DNA of 64,000 nt from Bradyrhizobium lablabi (lineage in GTDB: Bacteria; Pseudomonadota; Alphaproteobacteria; Rhizobiales; Xanthobacteraceae). The translations under genes and the position numbers were made by a program. The DNA is taken from the NCBI RefSeq assembly GCF_018129385.1, contig NZ_JAFCLN010000005.1:310001-374000 (forward strand), read 5' to 3'. Below the pieces are notes generated by a model, which worked only from the letters and a program-made list of their open reading frames with translations, ran no database searches and was not told where the DNA came from. Shown in pieces: positions 61,070 through 64,000 of this stretch (positions are counted from its first letter, which is position 1; every line of letters begins with the position of its first letter).

Positions 61070-62320
61070 ATGGACGCTAGCGAGGAACGTCCGCACGGAC
61101 GACACATGAAAGTCCGTTGCTGCATCGTGGGCGGCGGACCCGCCGGCATGATGCTGGGCTATCTGTTTGGCCGCGCCGGCATCGATGTCGTGGTGCTGGA
61201 GAAGCATGCGGATTTCTTCCGCGATTTTCGCGGCGACACCGTGCATCCCTCGACCTTGCAGGTGATGGACGAACTCGGACTGATCGAGGGTTTTCTGAAA
61301 CTACCGCATCAGCGCCTACAGAAGATGGACGGCTTGTTCGGCGGCGCGCCGATACGATTGGCCGATCTCAGCCGGCTCCCCGTAAAATATCCCTTCATCG
61401 CCTTCATGCCGCAGTGGGACTTTCTCAACTTCCTGCGTGAAAGCGGCGAGCGGTTTCCTTCGCTCAAGGTCATGATGAACACCGAGGCGACCGACCTCAT
61501 CCGCCGCGGCGACGCGATCGCCGGCGTGAAGGCGAAGACGCCGGAGGGCATGATCGAAATCGAGGCCGACCTCACCGTCGCCTGCGACGGCCGCCATTCG
61601 CTGGTGCGCGAGCGCGCCGGCCTTGAGGTCGAGGAGATCGGCGCGCCGATGGACGTATTGTGGTTTCGCGCCGGCAAGGCGCCTGACGAGACCGAGCGCA
61701 TGTTTGCCCGCATCGATCCCGGCAAGATGATGGTGACGTTCGATCGCGGCGACTACTGGCAGTGCGCCTATGTCATCGCCAAGGGACAATACGACGCCGT
61801 GAAGGCGAGGGGACTGCAATCCCTGCTGGACGATGTCGTGCGGATGGCGCCGATTCTCAAATCCGGTATCGCGGACGTGAAGAGTTGGGATGACGTCAAG
61901 CTCCTGACGGTTGCGATCAACCGGCTGAAGCGCTGGACGCGGCCGGGCCTGTTGTGCATCGGCGATGCCGCGCATGCGATGTCGCCGGTCGGCGGCGTCG
62001 GCGTGAACCTTGCGGTGCAGGACGCGGTGGCGACCGCTAACATTCTCGCCGCGAGGCTGATGCAGGGCTATCGGTCCGAGGAGGATCTCGACGAGGTGCG
62101 CAAGCGGCGCGAGTTTCCGGTGCGCATGACGCAGCGCATGCAAGTCGTGATGCAGAACAACATCATCAGCATGGCGCTGAAGCCGGGCGACGCACCGCTA
62201 CAGGTCCCGGCGGTCCTGCGATTGGTCACGGCGGTACCGTGGCTACAGGGAATCACCGCTCGATTTATCGGTCTCGGCGTCCGTCCCGAACATGTCCGTT
62301 CGCCGTCGGCGGGCAACTGA
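61070..62320 (+). CDS. FAD-dependent aromatic monooxygenase-type oxidoreductase (PF01494 family)
   Basis: 416 aa. The Rossmann motif is CCIVGGGPAGMMLGYLFGRAGIDVVVLEK, given in part as VGGGPAGMMLG; DG motif VACDGRHSLVRERAGL; GD motif LLCIGDAAHAMSPVGGVGVNLAVQDA. This set defines class A flavin hydroxylases such as p-hydroxybenzoate or UbiH-like enzymes. It lies 112 bp after the molybdenum hydroxylase operon on the same strand, so it may take part in the same aromatic pathway (inference). An ATG at 61106 is an alternative start just before the FAD domain. Substrate unknown. Confidence 0.9.
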   Translation: MDASEERPHGRHMKVRCCIVGGGPAGMMLGYLFGRAGIDVVVLEKHADFFRDFRGDTVHPSTLQVMDELGLIEGFLKLPHQRLQKMDGLFGGAPIRLADLSRLPVKYPFIAFMPQWDFLNFLRESGERFPSLKVMMNTEATDLIRRGDAIAGVKAKTPEGMIEIEADLTVACDGRHSLVRERAGLEVEEIGAPMDVLWFRAGKAPDETERMFARIDPGKMMVTFDRGDYWQCAYVIAKGQYDAVKARGLQSLLDDVVRMAPILKSGIADVKSWDDVKLLTVAINRLKRWTRPGLLCIGDAAHAMSPVGGVGVNLAVQDAVATANILAARLMQGYRSEEDLDEVRKRREFPVRMTQRMQVVMQNNIISMALKPGDAPLQVPAVLRLVTAVPWLQGITARFIGLGVRPEHVRSPSAGN

Positions 62321-62546
62321 AGCAGCGCTCCGGAGACTCCTGCATATCCCGTGATCAGAGCCTGCCGGGAAATTGTGCAACCGGCGCGTGCCGGCCATTC
62401 CAAGAGTTGTAGAACTGCAACGCGCCACGGAAAACCGCTGTGCGCAGGCCACTTCTTGTCGGTTCATCGTCGCGCCTCTGATGAGACGCGCATAGGATTG
62501 GTTACGGAAATTTGCTTCTGGAAATTCTTTGCATTGGGGGACTGAC

Positions 62547-63362
62547 ATGCTCCGGAAATTTGGATGGGCTCTCGCAGCCGCTGCTTCGATCGCGGCATTT
62601 GGATCGGCCACCGCGGCTGACTTGCCCGTGAAGGCGCGCCCGGTGGTGGTCCCGGTTTACAACTGGACCGGCTGCTACATCGGCCTGAGCGCCGGCGGCA
62701 AGGGCATCGGCCTCGACGAGACGGTTCACACCACCGCGGTAGGGCCGTTTGCGGCCGCCGCGCTCGACCTTGGCCGGCGCGAAGCCGACACCTGGCTCGC
62801 GGGCGGTCAGGTCGGTTGCAACTATCAGGCGGGCAACTGGGTATTCGGTGTCGAGGCCGACGGGCACGCGCAGCGCTGGTCACAGACCGACATCCTGGCC
62901 GGCGTCATCCTTGCGCCGTTCGTGAATGGCAGCACCTTCGACCTTCACAGCGATTGGCAGGCTTCGGCTCGCGGCCGTATCGGTTACGCCATGAACCGCA
63001 CCCTGTTCTACGGAACGGCCGGTGCCGCGTTTACCGAAGTTCGCTCCAGCACCAATTGGCTGCCCAACCCGCCGCTGCCCGGTGTCTTCACGAATCAGAG
63101 CAAGACCTTGACCGGTGTCACCGTCGGCGCGGGCGTCGAACATGCCGTCACCGACAATTTCACGCTCGGCCTCGAAGGCCGGTACTCCTGGTATGAGCGC
63201 ACCCGGTTCGACCTCGGTCTGGTGCCGGTCGGCGTGATCGTGGGCGCGGCCGTGGTCCCGGTGTTTGCGCCGGGCTATCGCGACGTGAAGATCGAGACCG
63301 GCGAGATCCTGGTCAAGGCCAACTGGAAGTTCGGCCCGACCGCTGTTGTCGCCAGATACTGA
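62547..63362 (+). CDS. Outer-membrane beta-barrel protein (Omp25/Omp31-like)
   Basis: 271 aa. Signal peptide MLRKFGWALAAAASIAAFGS plus TAA, then a short mature start DLPVKARPVVVPVYNWTGCYIG typical of alphaproteobacterial 8-stranded porin-like proteins (the family carries YNWTGxYIG). Alternating strands (NWVFGVEADGHAQRWSQT, RIGYAMNRTLFYGTAGAAF, TVGAGVEHAVTDNFTLGLEG) end with NWKFGPTAVVARY, an aromatic-terminal residue for BAM insertion. It has an unusual Cys (TGCYIG) replacing the usual Phe and another at QVGCNYQ, which could form a disulfide. A terminator follows. Confidence 0.92.
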   Translation: MLRKFGWALAAAASIAAFGSATAADLPVKARPVVVPVYNWTGCYIGLSAGGKGIGLDETVHTTAVGPFAAAALDLGRREADTWLAGGQVGCNYQAGNWVFGVEADGHAQRWSQTDILAGVILAPFVNGSTFDLHSDWQASARGRIGYAMNRTLFYGTAGAAFTEVRSSTNWLPNPPLPGVFTNQSKTLTGVTVGAGVEHAVTDNFTLGLEGRYSWYERTRFDLGLVPVGVIVGAAVVPVFAPGYRDVKIETGEILVKANWKFGPTAVVARY

Positions 63363-63387
63363 TCGTCCAAAGCTTCACCGCATTCAA

Positions 63388-63414
63388 AGCCCCGGCCTCA
63401 GCCGGGGCTTTTTT
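63388..63414 (+). terminator. Rho-independent terminator after the Omp gene
   Basis: AGCCCCGGC (63388-63396), CTCA loop, GCCGGGGCT (63401-63409), then TTTTTT to 63414. It lies 26 bp after the stop at 63362. Confidence 0.93.
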
Positions 63415-63633
63415 CTCGCCAACGGTGCCGCTCGCGTGCGGAAGACGATCGCGCCGGGATCGGTCGCCAACGAATTGTCAAGGATAACGGCGATTAAGCG
63501 CTGCGCGATTGCAGCGGCGCAGCGAATTTGAGGCCATCGAGCAAGAAAACTCACGTCGAAAAGCGTGGCGATTTCCAATTTGTAAGGCTCTCTCTGCAAA
63601 GGTGCACCCCGGACAACAAGAGGGGGGTACCAA

Positions 63634-64000
63634 ATGTTCAATGCAAAACTGATTGCCGCTTTGACCGTTACGACAGCGCTGGGCGCAGGCGCTGCGTCGG
63701 CTGCTGATCTTGCTGCGCGGCCTTACACCAAGGCGCCGCCTGCCTATGTGGCCTCTATCTACAATTGGAGCGGCTTCTATATCGGCGGCCATGTCGGTGG
63801 CGCCTGGACGAACGAGGAGTGGGTCAACACGGCAAACACGACGGCGTTCGGCGATCTCGCCCCGGGCGAGGGATTCCGCCAGCGCGGATCGGGCGTGTTT
63901 GGTGGCGGCCAGGTCGGCTACAACTGGCAGGCCAGCAACTGGGTGTTCGGTCTCGAGGGCACCGTTTCCGGTCTCAACACCCGCGGTACCGTCGTCAACA
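63634..64000 (+). CDS. Outer-membrane beta-barrel protein (Omp25/Omp31-like), 3' end beyond window
   Basis: The first 122 residues are in the window. ATG 63634 has a strong AGGGGGG ribosome-binding site. A signal peptide (MFNAKLIAALTVTTALGAGA plus ASAA) precedes DLAARPYTKAPPAY and the family sign YNWSGFYIGGHVGG, then a glycine-rich first hairpin (GVFGGGQVGYNWQASNWVFGLEG). It is a tandem relative of the upstream porin (same topology, 270 bp apart, own terminator between) and probably arose by duplication. The right edge cuts it; frame is open to the last base. Confidence 0.92.
   Translation, partial: MFNAKLIAALTVTTALGAGAASAADLAARPYTKAPPAYVASIYNWSGFYIGGHVGGAWTNEEWVNTANTTAFGDLAPGEGFRQRGSGVFGGGQVGYNWQASNWVFGLEGTVSGLNTRGTVVN

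Overview
The window is chromosomal DNA of an alphaproteobacterium, most likely Bradyrhizobium or a close relative in the Nitrobacteraceae (Rhodopseudomonas, Afipia). This is inferred from the high GC content with strong GC3 bias, a DUF1236 secreted protein, RNase E with a giant insert in its S1 domain, the Omp31/Omp25-like porins, and two kinds of intergenic palindrome that I recall as frequent in this group. The DNA is mostly core genome. I see no prophage, insertion sequence, CRISPR array, rRNA or tRNA.

Left part (1-16.7 kb). A leftward block holds aroQ-accB-accC, then a three-gene two-component cassette (CHASE3 histidine kinase, single-domain receiver, receiver-HisKA_2 hybrid) joined by ATGA overlaps, then the start of aat. 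Upstream lie a DUF1236 protein, an ScsC/DsbA-type disulfide protein and a BepA-like M48 protease. Rightward genes are an aminotransferase and bioY. The leftward rne follows, then an AmiC-type amidase.

Middle (16.7-42.8 kb). Here are PBP1A, prfB with its programmed +1 frameshift, a beta-hydroxyacid dehydrogenase, an EamA exporter, and an autoregulated-looking XRE-cupin/cupin pair with tandem operators. Next come a NodU-like carbamoyltransferase divergent from an orphan branched-chain amino-acid-type binding protein, an SRPBCC protein, an M23 endopeptidase, a one-cysteine peroxiredoxin with a histone-H1-like tail, and a very large AsmA-like protein. Then a small secreted protein, an MFS carrier, tyrS, anmK, a glutathione transferase behind a 19-bp perfect inverted repeat, DUF1697, an alpha/beta hydrolase, and a divergent LytTR regulator / acyltransferase-3 pair.

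Right part (42.8-64 kb). A full SUF iron-sulfur assembly operon (class I cysteine desulfurase, sufB, C, D, S, T, a VOC protein, sufA, a TfoX-N protein) carries two copies of a ~104-bp palindromic repeat. Then come a GGDEF cyclase, a RhlE-like helicase, an AraC regulator, a secreted caspase-fold peptidase, a three-subunit molybdenum hydroxylase of the PaoABC type that lacks an export signal, an FAD monooxygenase and two porin-like outer-membrane proteins, the second cut by the window end.

Cell-envelope work recurs: amidase, PBP1A, M23 peptidase, AnmK, AsmA-like protein, M48 protease, ScsC and porins. The SUF operon would supply the Fe-S clusters used by the molybdenum hydroxylase. I found no clear-cut new system. 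The best leads are the XRE-cupin operator array, the GST inverted repeat, the orphan carbamoyltransferase locus, two unrelated proteins with H1-like basic tails, and the secreted caspase.
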